Position numbers and translations under genes: made by a program
Assembly: GCF_001648775.1 (NCBI RefSeq)
Contig: NZ_LVEJ01000021.1
Span: 1 to 64,000 of the forward strand
DNA length: 64,000 bases
Direction of reading: 5' to 3'
Origin: Pseudomonas fluorescens
GTDB taxonomy: Bacteria > Pseudomonadota > Gammaproteobacteria > Pseudomonadales > Pseudomonadaceae
Notes under the pieces: generated by a model
The model's database searches: none
What the model was told of the DNA's origin: nothing
What the model saw: only the letters and a program-made list of their open reading frames with translations
Shown here: one piece after another, positions 25,390-34,252 of the stretch
How the letters are laid out: each line of letters opens with the position of its first letter
How positions within the stretch are numbered: position 1 is the stretch's first letter

Positions 25390-28300
25390 ATGGAGCGTCT
25401 GACACGCATTCTGGCCATAATCACCCGTTGGGGGCTGGGCCTGTGCGCGTTGGTTCTGGTGTTGATGGCGTTGTACGTCAGCCTTGGCCGTGAGCTGACC
25501 CCACTGGTCGCGGAATACCGCACTGACATCGAAGACAAGGCCAGCGCCGCGCTGGGTATGCCTTTGCAGATTGGCGAACTGGAGGGCAACTGGAGCGGGT
25601 TTGCACCGATCCTGCTGGCGCACGATGTGATGGTCGGCAGCGGTGCCAACGCTTTGCGTCTGGATCGGGTGCGCGCCGTGCCGGATTTGTGGGCCAGCCT
25701 GCTGGCTCGCGAAGTGCGCATTGCTCATCTGGAACTCAACGGTCTGAAAATCAGCCTGAAAGAGGCCGAAGACGGCAGTTGGGCACTGGAAGGCCTGCCG
25801 GTGCAGAGCGATCAGCCGCTCGATCCGCAGCAGTTGTTCAACCGCTCGCAAATGATTCAGCAACTGTCGGTGCTCGACAGTCAGGTGACCCTGCAACCGC
25901 TGGATCACGCGCCGCTGACACTCACCTATGTCGGCCTCAATCTGAAAACCGGCGCCAGCCGTCAGCGCCTCGATGCGCGTCTGACCTTGCCGGATGGCCA
26001 GCCTGTTGCACTGAGCCTGCGCACGCGAATTCGCCCTGAGCAATGGCAGGACAGTGTGATCGATGGCTATGCCAGCCTGCCGCAAAGCGACTGGTCGAAG
26101 TGGCTGCCGGAACGCCTCACCCAGCAGTGGAATTTTTCCGAGATCAAGGCGGGCGGCGAACTTTGGGTCAACTGGGCCGAAGGTACCCTGCAGAGTGCCG
26201 CTGTTCGCCTGAACGCGCCGCAACTGACAGGTGCATACGCGGACCGCAAGCCGATCCAGATCAACAATCTGGCGGTTAACGCTTACTACCAGAACAGTGC
26301 CGAGGGGGCGATCCTCACGTTCGATTCCCTGGCAATGAGTTTCGGCGAGAACCGTTGGGATTCACATATACAGCTGAAGCAGACGCGCGCGACCGACAAG
26401 GTCGAGGAGCTCTGGCACTTGCAGGCGGATCGTCTCGACCTGACCCCGATCACTCCTTTGCTCAACGCACTTGGACCGCTACCCCAAGGTTTCGCCACGG
26501 TCGTTGATCATCTGAAAGTCACCGGTGGCCTGCGCAACGTGCTGCTGGATTTCCGCCCCAACGCCACCGATGGCAATAAATTCAGTTTCGCTGCCAACCT
26601 CGATAACGTCGGTTTCGACGCCTATCACGGCGCGCCGGCAGCACGAAACGTCAGTGGCAGCCTCAGTGGCAACCTCGACGGCGGCGAGTTGCGCATGGAC
26701 AGCAAGGATTTTGTCCTGCACCTCGACCCGATCTTCGCCAAGCCATGGCAATACATTCAAGCCAACGCGCGCCTGACCTGGAAACTGGATAAAGACGGCT
26801 TCACCCTGATCGCGCCGTATCTGAAGGTGCTGGGCGAAGAGGGCAAGATTGCCGGTGACTTCCTGATTCGTCTGCACTTTGATCATAGCCAGGAAGACTA
26901 CATGGACCTGCGGGTCGGTCTGGTGGAGGGCGACGGTCGCTACACCGCCAAGTACCTGCCCCAAGTCCTGAGCCCGGCGCTCGACGAGTGGTTGCGTACG
27001 GCGATTCTCAAAGGCGCGGTCGATCAGGGTTTCTTCCAGTATCAGGGTTCGCTGAGCAAGAACGCCGGAGAGGCCGATCGCAGCATCAGTCTGTTCTTCA
27101 AGGTGCACGACGCTGAACTGGCCTTTCAGCCAGGCTGGCCGCACGTGAGCAAGGTCAGTGGCGACGTGTTTATCGAAGACACTGGTGTGCGGATCGTGGC
27201 CGACAAGGGCCAATTGCTCGACACTCAAGTCAGTGATGTCTTCGTCAACATTCCCCACGTGCCTGCCGGGCAACATACGCATATGTTCCTTGACGGTGCC
27301 TTTGCCGGCGGCTTGGGGGACGGGCTGAAGATTCTTCAGGACGCACCGATCGGCACCGGTGAAACCTTTGCCGGCTGGGAAGGCGCAGGCGACCTGCAAG
27401 GCAAGCTCAAACTGGACATTGCGCTGGACAAGGGCGGCGACCTGCCGAAGATTCTGGTCGATTTCAAAACCGCCAATGCACGTCTGAAGCTCGCCGAGCC
27501 GAAGCTTGAGCTGACGCAACTCAAGGGGGATTTCCGCTTCGACAGTGCCAAGGGGCTGAGCGGCCAGAACATCACGGCGCGTGCCTTCGACAAACCGGTC
27601 ACGGCGCAGATTTTTGCCGATGGCAGCCCGAACAAACTCAAGACTCGAGTGGCGGCTTCCGGCCAGGTCGAGGTGAAGAAACTCACCGACTGGCTGGGCG
27701 TGAAGCAAGCGCTGCCGGTGTCCGGGACGATTCCCTATCAGTTGCAATTGAATCTGGACGGTGCCGACAGTCAGTTGATGGTCAGCTCCAGCATGAAAGG
27801 CGTGGCGGTGGATCTGCCGGCGCCATTCGGCATGGCGGCGGACGTCGGTCGCGACACGGTGTTTCGCATGACCCTGCAGGGGCAGGAGCGGCGCTACTGG
27901 GTCAATTACGATCAACTGGCGAATTTTACCTTTGCGGCGCCGCCGACCAATTTTGCCGAGGGCCGTGGCGAGTTGTTCCTTGGTGCTGGCGAAGCGGTGC
28001 TGCCCGGCGCCAAAGGCTTGCGGATTCGCGGGGTGCTCTCGGAACTGGATGTAGCGCCGTGGCAGGATCTGGTCAACAAATACGCAGGGCAAGATCCGGG
28101 CGGCAGCGCCAAGCAACTGTTAAACAGTGCTGACTTCAAGGTCGGCAAACTCACGGCGTTCGGCACCACCCTTGATCAGGCCTCGGTTCAGGTCAATCGC
28201 AAGCCCGGGGCGTGGAATCTGGCGCTCGACAGCCAGCAGGCCAAAGGCACCGCCAGTCTGCCGGACGCCAAAAGCACACCGATTGCGGTGAATCTGCAAT

Positions 28301-29196
28301 ACGTGAAACTGCCAGCCCCCGACCCGTCGGTACAGGCTGACGAGAACTCGCCTGATCCGTTGGTTTCGGTCGATCCAACAAAAATCCCGGCGCTGGATAT
28401 CACCATCAATCAACTGTTCCTCGGCCCGGATCTGGTCGGTGGCTGGTCGCTCAAGGTCCGCCCGACGGCCAAAGGCATCGCCCTGAATAACCTCGACATG
28501 GGCCTCAAGGGCATCCTGTTGCAGGGCAATGGTGGTTGGGAAGGTGCGCCGGGCGCGACCAACAGTTGGTTCAAGGGGCGCATTGGCGGCAAGAACCTCG
28601 CGGATGTGCTCAAGGGCTGGGGCTTTGCGCCGAGTGTGACCAGCGAAGAATTCCATATGGACGTCGATGGCCGCTGGCCGGGTTCGCCGGCGTGGCTGGC
28701 GACCAAGCGCTTCTCCGGCACCCTCGATGCGTCGCTGAACAAAGGTCAGTTCGTTGAAGTAGAAGGTGGCGCGCAGGCGCTGCGGGTGTTTGGTCTGCTC
28801 AACTTCAATTCTATTGGCCGGCGTTTACGTCTGGACTTCTCTGATCTGTTCGGCAAAGGCTTGAGCTATGACCGGGTCAAAGGTTTGCTGGTCGCCACCA
28901 ACGGCGTCTACGTTACCCGTGAGCCGATCCGTCTGACTGGCCCGTCGAGCAACCTTGAGCTGGACGGCACGCTGGATCTGGTCGGCGATCAGGTCGATGC
29001 CAAGTTGCTGGTGACGTTGCCGGTGACCAACAACCTGCCGATCGCCGCGCTGATCGTCGGTGCACCAGCGGTTGGCGGCGCGTTGTTCCTCATCGACAAG
29101 TTGATCGGCGACCGTGTGGCGCGCTTTGCCAGTGTCAAATACACCGTCAAAGGCCCATGGAAAGAGCCGAAAATCACCTTCGACAAACCTTTTTGA
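25390..29196 (+). CDS. yhdP: YhdP family protein (AsmA-like, phospholipid transport)
   Basis: A 1268-residue inner-membrane-anchored periplasmic protein of the YhdP/TIGR02099 family. An N-terminal membrane helix (about 10-35, ILAIITRWGLGLCALVLVLM) precedes a very long, beta-rich AsmA-type region with DUF3971-like segments and ends with the AsmA-like C-terminus (about 1080-1268: FGLLNFNSIGRRLRLDF, PIRLTGPSSNLELDGTLDL). In enterobacteria YhdP is one of three AsmA-like proteins that move phospholipids to the outer membrane. The size matches the family. It lies between rng and nit with short gaps. Confidence 0.92.
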   Translation: MERLTRILAIITRWGLGLCALVLVLMALYVSLGRELTPLVAEYRTDIEDKASAALGMPLQIGELEGNWSGFAPILLAHDVMVGSGANALRLDRVRAVPDLWASLLAREVRIAHLELNGLKISLKEAEDGSWALEGLPVQSDQPLDPQQLFNRSQMIQQLSVLDSQVTLQPLDHAPLTLTYVGLNLKTGASRQRLDARLTLPDGQPVALSLRTRIRPEQWQDSVIDGYASLPQSDWSKWLPERLTQQWNFSEIKAGGELWVNWAEGTLQSAAVRLNAPQLTGAYADRKPIQINNLAVNAYYQNSAEGAILTFDSLAMSFGENRWDSHIQLKQTRATDKVEELWHLQADRLDLTPITPLLNALGPLPQGFATVVDHLKVTGGLRNVLLDFRPNATDGNKFSFAANLDNVGFDAYHGAPAARNVSGSLSGNLDGGELRMDSKDFVLHLDPIFAKPWQYIQANARLTWKLDKDGFTLIAPYLKVLGEEGKIAGDFLIRLHFDHSQEDYMDLRVGLVEGDGRYTAKYLPQVLSPALDEWLRTAILKGAVDQGFFQYQGSLSKNAGEADRSISLFFKVHDAELAFQPGWPHVSKVSGDVFIEDTGVRIVADKGQLLDTQVSDVFVNIPHVPAGQHTHMFLDGAFAGGLGDGLKILQDAPIGTGETFAGWEGAGDLQGKLKLDIALDKGGDLPKILVDFKTANARLKLAEPKLELTQLKGDFRFDSAKGLSGQNITARAFDKPVTAQIFADGSPNKLKTRVAASGQVEVKKLTDWLGVKQALPVSGTIPYQLQLNLDGADSQLMVSSSMKGVAVDLPAPFGMAADVGRDTVFRMTLQGQERRYWVNYDQLANFTFAAPPTNFAEGRGELFLGAGEAVLPGAKGLRIRGVLSELDVAPWQDLVNKYAGQDPGGSAKQLLNSADFKVGKLTAFGTTLDQASVQVNRKPGAWNLALDSQQAKGTASLPDAKSTPIAVNLQYVKLPAPDPSVQADENSPDPLVSVDPTKIPALDITINQLFLGPDLVGGWSLKVRPTAKGIALNNLDMGLKGILLQGNGGWEGAPGATNSWFKGRIGGKNLADVLKGWGFAPSVTSEEFHMDVDGRWPGSPAWLATKRFSGTLDASLNKGQFVEVEGGAQALRVFGLLNFNSIGRRLRLDFSDLFGKGLSYDRVKGLLVATNGVYVTREPIRLTGPSSNLELDGTLDLVGDQVDAKLLVTLPVTNNLPIAALIVGAPAVGGALFLIDKLIGDRVARFASVKYTVKGPWKEPKITFDKPF

Positions 29197-29254
29197 ACAG
29201 CCAGCCCCTGAGCCGATGGAGTAGCATGGCCGCATACCTCTTGCGGAGTTCGCC

Positions 29255-30115
29255 ATGTCTTTAGCGGTGATTCAAATGGTCAGCCAGAGCGACGTGCTGG
29301 CCAATCTGGCTCAGGCCCGGCGCCTGCTCGAACAGGCTGCCGCCGGCGGCGCGAAGCTGGCGGTACTGCCGGAAAACTTCGCCGCCATGGGGCGTCGTGA
29401 CATCGCCGACATCGGCCGTGCCGAAGCGCTGGGCGAAGGGCCGATCTTGCCGTGGTTGAAACAGACCGCCCGCGACCTCAAGTTATGGATAGTGGCCGGC
29501 ACCTTGCCGTTGCCGCCGATGGATCAACCGACGGCCAAGGCCAATGCCTGTTCGCTGCTGGTCAATGATCAGGGCGAAACCGTTGCTCGCTATGACAAGT
29601 TGCATCTGTTCGATGTCGATGTCGCGGACAATCGCGGGCGTTATCGTGAATCCGATGACTATGCTTATGGCTGTGGCGTGGTGGTTGCCGACACGCCGGT
29701 GGGCAAACTCGGTCTGACCGTGTGTTACGACTTGCGCTTTCCGGAGCTGTACAGCGAATTGCGCGCCGCCGGTGCCGAGTTGATTACCGCACCGTCGGCC
29801 TTTACCGCGGTGACCGGCGCCGCCCATTGGGATGTGTTGATCCGGGCGCGGGCCATCGAGACCCAGTGTTATGTGCTGGCCGCAGCGCAGGGCGGGACCC
29901 ACCCGGGACCGCGAGAAACCTTCGGTCATGCGGCGATTATCGATCCGTGGGGCCGCGTGTTGGCGAGTCAGGATCAAGGCGAAGCGGTGTTGTTGGCCGA
30001 ACGCGACAGTATTGAACAAGCGTCCATCAGGGCGCGAATGCCGGTGGTGAGCCATCGGCGGTTTTTCTCGCAGGGCGCACAGCGGCCTGCTTCAGAACAC
30101 GAATTTAAGGCGTAA
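29255..30115 (+). CDS. Carbon-nitrogen hydrolase, probable deaminated glutathione amidase
   Basis: A 286-residue nitrilase-superfamily enzyme (Nit1/NitFhit branch). The Glu-Lys-Cys triad is visible in VLPENFAAMG (Glu near 42), YDKLHLFDV and GLTVCYDLRFPELY. Family members hydrolyse deaminated glutathione, a repair reaction after transaminase errors. The position between yhdP and tldD is conserved in Pseudomonas as I recall it. It is 4 bp from tldD and probably co-translated with it. Confidence 0.88.
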   Translation: MSLAVIQMVSQSDVLANLAQARRLLEQAAAGGAKLAVLPENFAAMGRRDIADIGRAEALGEGPILPWLKQTARDLKLWIVAGTLPLPPMDQPTAKANACSLLVNDQGETVARYDKLHLFDVDVADNRGRYRESDDYAYGCGVVVADTPVGKLGLTVCYDLRFPELYSELRAAGAELITAPSAFTAVTGAAHWDVLIRARAIETQCYVLAAAQGGTHPGPRETFGHAAIIDPWGRVLASQDQGEAVLLAERDSIEQASIRARMPVVSHRRFFSQGAQRPASEHEFKA

Positions 30116-30119
30116 ACCT

Positions 30120-31562
30120 ATGAGCGAGTTGTTGTCCTCAGTCAGTGATCACCTGTTGGCGCCCGGCGGCGTGACGATCGAGAGCCTGCAGAGCGTGCTC
30201 GGCGATCTGGCCGGTCCCGGCATCGATGCGGCCGACCTGTATTTCCAGGGCCAGATCTCCGAGTCGTGGGCGCTGGAAGACGGCATCGTCAAGGAAGGCA
30301 GCTTCAACCTCGACCAGGGTGTCGGTGTGCGCGCGCAGTCCGGCGAGAAAACCGGTTTTGCCTACAGCAACGCAATCACCCTCGAAGCCCTCGGTGCCGC
30401 TGCCCGTGCCGCGCGCTCGATTTCCCGTGCCGGGCAGAACGGCACGGTGCAGGCGTTCACCACGCAGGATGTTGCGCAGTTATACGCGCCGGATAACCCG
30501 CTGGAAGTGTTGAGCCGGGCCGAGAAAGTCGAACTGCTCAAGCGCATCGATGTGGCTACCCGGGCACTCGACCCGCGTATTCAGCAGGTCAGCGTCAGCA
30601 TGGCCGGCGTCTGGGAGCGGATTCTGGTGGCCTCCACCGACGGCGGGCTGGCGGCGGATGTGCGCCCGCTGGTGCGCTTCAACGTCAGCGTGATCGTTGA
30701 GCAGAATGGCCGGCGCGAGCGCGGCGGGCATGGCGGCGGCGGGCGTACCGACTACCGTTATTTCCTCGCTGAAGACCGCGCCATGGGCTACGCCCGCGAG
30801 GCGCTGCGTCAGGCGCTGGTGAATCTGGAAGCGATTCCGGCGCCGGCCGGCACCTTGCCGGTGGTGTTGGGTTCGGGTTGGTCCGGCGTGCTGTTGCACG
30901 AAGCGGTCGGCCACGGTCTCGAAGGCGATTTCAACCGCAAGGGTAGTTCGGCCTACAGCGGGCGCATGGGCGAAATGGTTGCCTCCAAGCTGTGCACCAT
31001 CGTCGATGACGGCACTTTGAGCGGCCGTCGCGGTTCGCTGAGCGTCGACGACGAAGGCACGCCGACGGAGTGCACCACGCTGATCGAAAACGGCGTACTC
31101 AAGGGCTACATGCAGGACAAGCTCAACGCGCGCCTGATGGGCGTGGCCCGCACCGGTAACGGCCGTCGTGAGTCTTATGCGCATCTGCCGATGCCACGCA
31201 TGACCAACACCTACATGCTCGGTGGCGAAAGTGATCCGGCGGAAATCATCGCTTCGGTGAAAAAGGGTATCTACTGCGCCAACCTCGGCGGTGGTCAGGT
31301 TGACATCACCAGCGGCAAGTTCGTGTTCTCCACCAGCGAGGCCTACTTGATCGAAGACGGCAAGATCACCGCGCCGGTCAAAGGCGCGACGTTGATCGGC
31401 AACGGCCCTGAGGCGATGAGCCGGGTGTCGATGGTCGGTAACGATCTGGCGCTGGACAGCGGCGTGGGCACGTGCGGCAAGGATGGGCAGTCGGTGCCGG
31501 TAGGCGTGGGTCAGCCGACGCTGAAAATCGATGCGATCACCGTGGGTGGCACGGGCGCATAA
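30120..31562 (+). CDS. tldD: Metalloprotease TldD
   Basis: The 480-residue catalytic subunit of the TldD/PmbA(TldE) heterodimer, which degrades unfolded peptides and matures certain ribosomally made peptides such as microcins. The zinc motif HExxxH occurs in LLHEAVGHGLEGD, with additional ligand Cys later (KGIYCANLGGGQVD). The N-terminal half has the DLYFQGQISESWALEDG and the C-terminal end CGKDGQSVPVGVGQPTLKI signatures. The partner gene pmbA is nearby but separated by yjgA on the other strand. Confidence 0.95.
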   Translation: MSELLSSVSDHLLAPGGVTIESLQSVLGDLAGPGIDAADLYFQGQISESWALEDGIVKEGSFNLDQGVGVRAQSGEKTGFAYSNAITLEALGAAARAARSISRAGQNGTVQAFTTQDVAQLYAPDNPLEVLSRAEKVELLKRIDVATRALDPRIQQVSVSMAGVWERILVASTDGGLAADVRPLVRFNVSVIVEQNGRRERGGHGGGGRTDYRYFLAEDRAMGYAREALRQALVNLEAIPAPAGTLPVVLGSGWSGVLLHEAVGHGLEGDFNRKGSSAYSGRMGEMVASKLCTIVDDGTLSGRRGSLSVDDEGTPTECTTLIENGVLKGYMQDKLNARLMGVARTGNGRRESYAHLPMPRMTNTYMLGGESDPAEIIASVKKGIYCANLGGGQVDITSGKFVFSTSEAYLIEDGKITAPVKGATLIGNGPEAMSRVSMVGNDLALDSGVGTCGKDGQSVPVGVGQPTLKIDAITVGGTGA

Positions 31563-31613
31563 GAAGAGGTGGAGCTTCGGGTGGCGCGCAGGGCGGCCAC
31601 CCGGTGGCGAATA

Positions 31614-32138
31614 TCAACGCAGACCGCGTTGGGTATCGTCCAGCTCACGGATGTACTTGAAGATTTTACGGCTGGAAGCAGGAGGTTTGTTTTGCGCAAC
31701 CTCGTGCTGAGCCTGACGGATCAGGGAACGCAATTGCTGGCGATCGGCGTCCGGGTACTCGACGACGAATTTCTCCAGCACGGCATCGTCGCCTGCGATC
31801 AGGCGATCACGCCAGCGTTCCAGGTTATGGAAACGCTCGTTGTACTGACGAGTCGAGGCATCGAGTTGATCGAGCAACGTCAGAATCGCGTCAGTGTCCT
31901 GGTCGCGCATCAGCTTGCCGATGAACTGCAGGTGCCGTTTACGCGCGATGTTCGCGGTGTGCTTGGGCGCATCGGCCAGAGCCCGGCGCAAAGCGTCGGT
32001 CAACGGCAGTTTTGCCTGCAAGTCGGGCTTGAGTGTTGTAAGGCGCTCGCCAAGGTCAACCAGAGCATGCAGCTCGCGTTTGACCTGAGATTTGCTTTTT
32101 TCTCCCGTATCGAGGGAGTCGTCGTAAGAATCAACCAT
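31614..32138 (-). CDS. yjgA: Ribosome biogenesis factor YjgA (DarP)
   Basis: A 174-residue basic protein of the YjgA/DUF615 family, which associates with late 50S precursors. The conserved core is SKSQVKRELHALVDLGERLTTL, RRALADAPKHTANIARKRHLQFIGKLMR and the C-terminal ASSRKIFKYIREL. I chose ATG 32138 (MVDSYDDS); the frame remains open far upstream across the antisense of pmbA, which is a composition artefact. It converges on tldD and diverges from pmbA, which lie on the plus strand. Confidence 0.93.
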   Translation of the reverse strand: MVDSYDDSLDTGEKSKSQVKRELHALVDLGERLTTLKPDLQAKLPLTDALRRALADAPKHTANIARKRHLQFIGKLMRDQDTDAILTLLDQLDASTRQYNERFHNLERWRDRLIAGDDAVLEKFVVEYPDADRQQLRSLIRQAQHEVAQNKPPASSRKIFKYIRELDDTQRGLR

Positions 32139-32246
32139 GGTGGCAGTCCGCAAAGAAACGCCGCCATGATAACCAGTCGGGGGCCGCTTGTCCGGCCCGG
32201 TCGCTCGATGACCCCAGCCGAAAGCAGAATTTGAGTGGAGATGAGC

Positions 32247-33593
32247 ATGAGTGCAGTTCAAAGCGTCGGCCCGCAGGCATTGCCGGCACTGCAGGAACAA
32301 GTCGAGCAGATCATCGCCGAAGCCAAGCGTCAGGGCGCCAGCGCCTGCGAAGTCGCGGTGTCGCTGGAGCAGGGGCTGTCGACTTCGGTGCGCCAGCGCG
32401 AGGTCGAAACGGTCGAATTCAACCGCGATCAAGGCTTTGGTATCACGCTGTACGTCGGTCAGCGCAAAGGCTCGGCCAGCACTTCGGCGACTGGCCCGGA
32501 TGCAATCCGCGAAACAGTGGCGGCGGCTCTGGCCATTGCCAAGCACACTTCCGAAGATGAAGCGTCTGGCTTGGCCGATGCTGCGCTGATGGCCAAGGAA
32601 CAACACGATTTCGACCTGTTCCACGAATGGGACATCACCCCGGAGCAGGCCATCGAGAAGGCCTTGATCTGTGAAGCGGCGGCGTTCGATGCCGATGCGC
32701 GGATCAAGAACGCCGATGGCACCACCCTCAGCACCCATCAGGGCTGCCGCGTGTATGGCAACAGCCACGGTTTCATCGGTGGCTATGCGTCGACCCGGCA
32801 CAGCCTGAGTTGCGTGATGATCGCCGAGGCGGACGGCCAGATGCAGCGCGATTATTGGTATGACGTCAGCCGTCAGGGCACCTTGCTGGCGGATCCAGTG
32901 AGCATCGGTCAGCGTGCCGCGCAGCGGGCGGCAAGCCGCTTGGGCGCGCGTCCGGTGCCGACCTGTGAAGTGCCGGTGCTGTTTTCGGCGGAACTGGCCG
33001 GCGGCTTGTTCGGCAGTTTCCTTTCGGCGGTCTCCGGCGGCAGCCTGTATCGCAAATCGTCGTTCCTCGAAGGCACTTTGGGGCAGAAGCTGTTCCCGGA
33101 GTGGCTGACCATTGATGAGCGTCCGCACCTGATGCGCGCGATGGGCAGTGCTTCGTACGACGGTGATGGTCTGGCAACGTATGCCAAACCGTTCGTCGAA
33201 AAGGGCGAGCTGGTTTCGTACATTCTCGGCACGTACTCCGGGCGCAAGCTCGGCATGCCAAGCACCGCCAATGCTGGCGGCGTGCACAACCTGTTCGTCA
33301 CCCATGGCGATGAAGACCAGGCGGCGCTGTTGAAGCGCATGGGCCGTGGCTTGTTGGTCACCGAATTGATGGGGCACGGCTTGAACATGGTCACCGGCGA
33401 TTATTCGCGCGGGGCGGCAGGTTTCTGGGTCGAGAACGGCGAAATCCAGTTCGCGGTGCAGGAAGTGACCATTGCCGGCAACATGCGCGACATGTTCAAG
33501 CAAATCGTTGCCGTGGGTAACGATCTGGAAATGCGCAGCAACATTCGCACCGGTTCGGTGTTGATCGAGCGAATGACGGTGGCGGGCAGCTAA
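32247..33593 (+). CDS. pmbA: Metalloprotease subunit PmbA (TldE)
   Basis: A 448-residue partner of TldD. It has the TldD/PmbA fold with ACEVAVSLEQGLSTSVRQREVETVEFN, the C-terminal GLLVTELMGHGLNMVTGDYSRGAAGFW and GNDLEMRSNI segments, but lacks the HExxxH zinc site, as usual for this subunit. ATG 32247 with GGAG upstream gives the familiar MSAVQSVGPQAL start; GTG 32235 would add four residues. A strong terminator follows. Confidence 0.94.
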   Translation: MSAVQSVGPQALPALQEQVEQIIAEAKRQGASACEVAVSLEQGLSTSVRQREVETVEFNRDQGFGITLYVGQRKGSASTSATGPDAIRETVAAALAIAKHTSEDEASGLADAALMAKEQHDFDLFHEWDITPEQAIEKALICEAAAFDADARIKNADGTTLSTHQGCRVYGNSHGFIGGYASTRHSLSCVMIAEADGQMQRDYWYDVSRQGTLLADPVSIGQRAAQRAASRLGARPVPTCEVPVLFSAELAGGLFGSFLSAVSGGSLYRKSSFLEGTLGQKLFPEWLTIDERPHLMRAMGSASYDGDGLATYAKPFVEKGELVSYILGTYSGRKLGMPSTANAGGVHNLFVTHGDEDQAALLKRMGRGLLVTELMGHGLNMVTGDYSRGAAGFWVENGEIQFAVQEVTIAGNMRDMFKQIVAVGNDLEMRSNIRTGSVLIERMTVAGS

Positions 33594-33616
33594 ACCCCAT
33601 TCGTCAAAACTAAAAA

Positions 33617-33650
33617 GGCGCGCCACCCCATCGGGTGGCGCGCCTTTTTT
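33617..33650 (+). terminator. Intrinsic terminator after pmbA
   Basis: A perfect 12-bp stem GGCGCGCCACCC/GGGTGGCGCGCC with CATC loop and six T residues; five A residues on the left make it potentially bidirectional. Confidence 0.92.
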
Positions 33651-33669
33651 ATTGGCTCCCCACAAAACC

Positions 33670-33761
33670 CTGTGGGAGCGAGCCTGTTCGCGAAAGCGAT
33701 TTAACAGCCGACCGCAGCGGTGACTGACAGGACGCCTTCGCGAGCAGGCTCGCTCCCACAA
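33670..33761. repeat. REP doublet, long-spacer class
   Basis: GTGGGAGCGAGCCTGTTCGCGAAAG and its inverse flank about 45 bp. One arm has CTGTTCG instead of CTGCTCG. Confidence 0.8.
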
Positions 33762-33785
33762 TGAACTCTGTGTAACCCGGCGCTC

Positions 33786-33828
33786 TTGTTTTGGTTCTCA
33801 TTATCATCTAATAATAAATCTCATTATC
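33786..33828 (+). promoter_or_regulatory. Fur-controlled promoter of the fagA-fumC-sodA operon
   Basis: TTGTTT (33786-33791) and TAATAA (33809-33814), 17 bp apart, form a sigma-70 promoter. Overlapping it, the minus strand at 33828-33810 matches the 19-bp Fur box in about 15 positions, and TCTCATTATC occurs twice (33796-33805 and 33819-33828). Fur with iron would repress the operon. Confidence 0.75.
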
Positions 33829-33844
33829 GGATGAGCCCCGGATC

Positions 33845-34252
33845 ATGAGTTCTGCCTTGCACGAGCAGCCGTACCTCGAAAGCTGGCGCTGGATGAGTCG
33901 CCAGATCCGTTGCGCGATGGATCCTGACGAACCGCGCCTGATCGAACATTACCTGGCCGAAGGCCGGTACCTGTCTTGTTGCACCGCGACCTCAGCCTGG
34001 ACGGTCGCCGAAACTTCCTTCCGTTTGTTGCTCGACACCGCCACCGACATCGCGCTGCCGTGGCACTGGCGCAGCCTGTGTCTCGATCAAGCCTGGCGCC
34101 CGCTGCGTGAAATGGAGCGCCTCTCTCTGTGCAACTGTCGGCTCAAACGCTGGCAGCGCTACACCTGGCAGCTCGCCACCTGCGACCTGCTTCCCTCGAT
34201 TCCTCTTATTGAACTGGTGCAAGGATTTTCAGATGACCAAGACACGTATTGA
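33845..34252 (+). CDS. fagA: Fur-associated protein FagA-like
   Basis: A 135-residue protein similar in position and general character to P. aeruginosa FagA (PA4471), the first product of the iron-regulated fagA-fumC-orf-sodA operon. It is rich in Trp, Cys and Arg (YLESWRWMSRQIRCAMD, LSCCTATSAWTVAETSF), with no signal peptide or recognised domain. Its role is not known; an Fe-starvation-linked accessory function is inferred from the Fur box directly upstream. The 3' end overlaps the start of fumC by 20 nt. Confidence 0.8.
   Translation: MSSALHEQPYLESWRWMSRQIRCAMDPDEPRLIEHYLAEGRYLSCCTATSAWTVAETSFRLLLDTATDIALPWHWRSLCLDQAWRPLREMERLSLCNCRLKRWQRYTWQLATCDLLPSIPLIELVQGFSDDQDTY

Noticed and set aside
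26479..28116. 545-codon minus-strand ORF inside yhdP
   Set aside because: Composition (His/Gln/Arg-rich) is typical of an antisense frame of a high-GC gene; yhdP on the plus strand is clearly coding.
31614..33761. 715-codon open frame on the minus strand running antisense through pmbA into yjgA
   Set aside because: Only the last 174 codons match a known protein (YjgA). The rest is a GC-driven shadow of pmbA with REP sequence at its beginning and no family resemblance.
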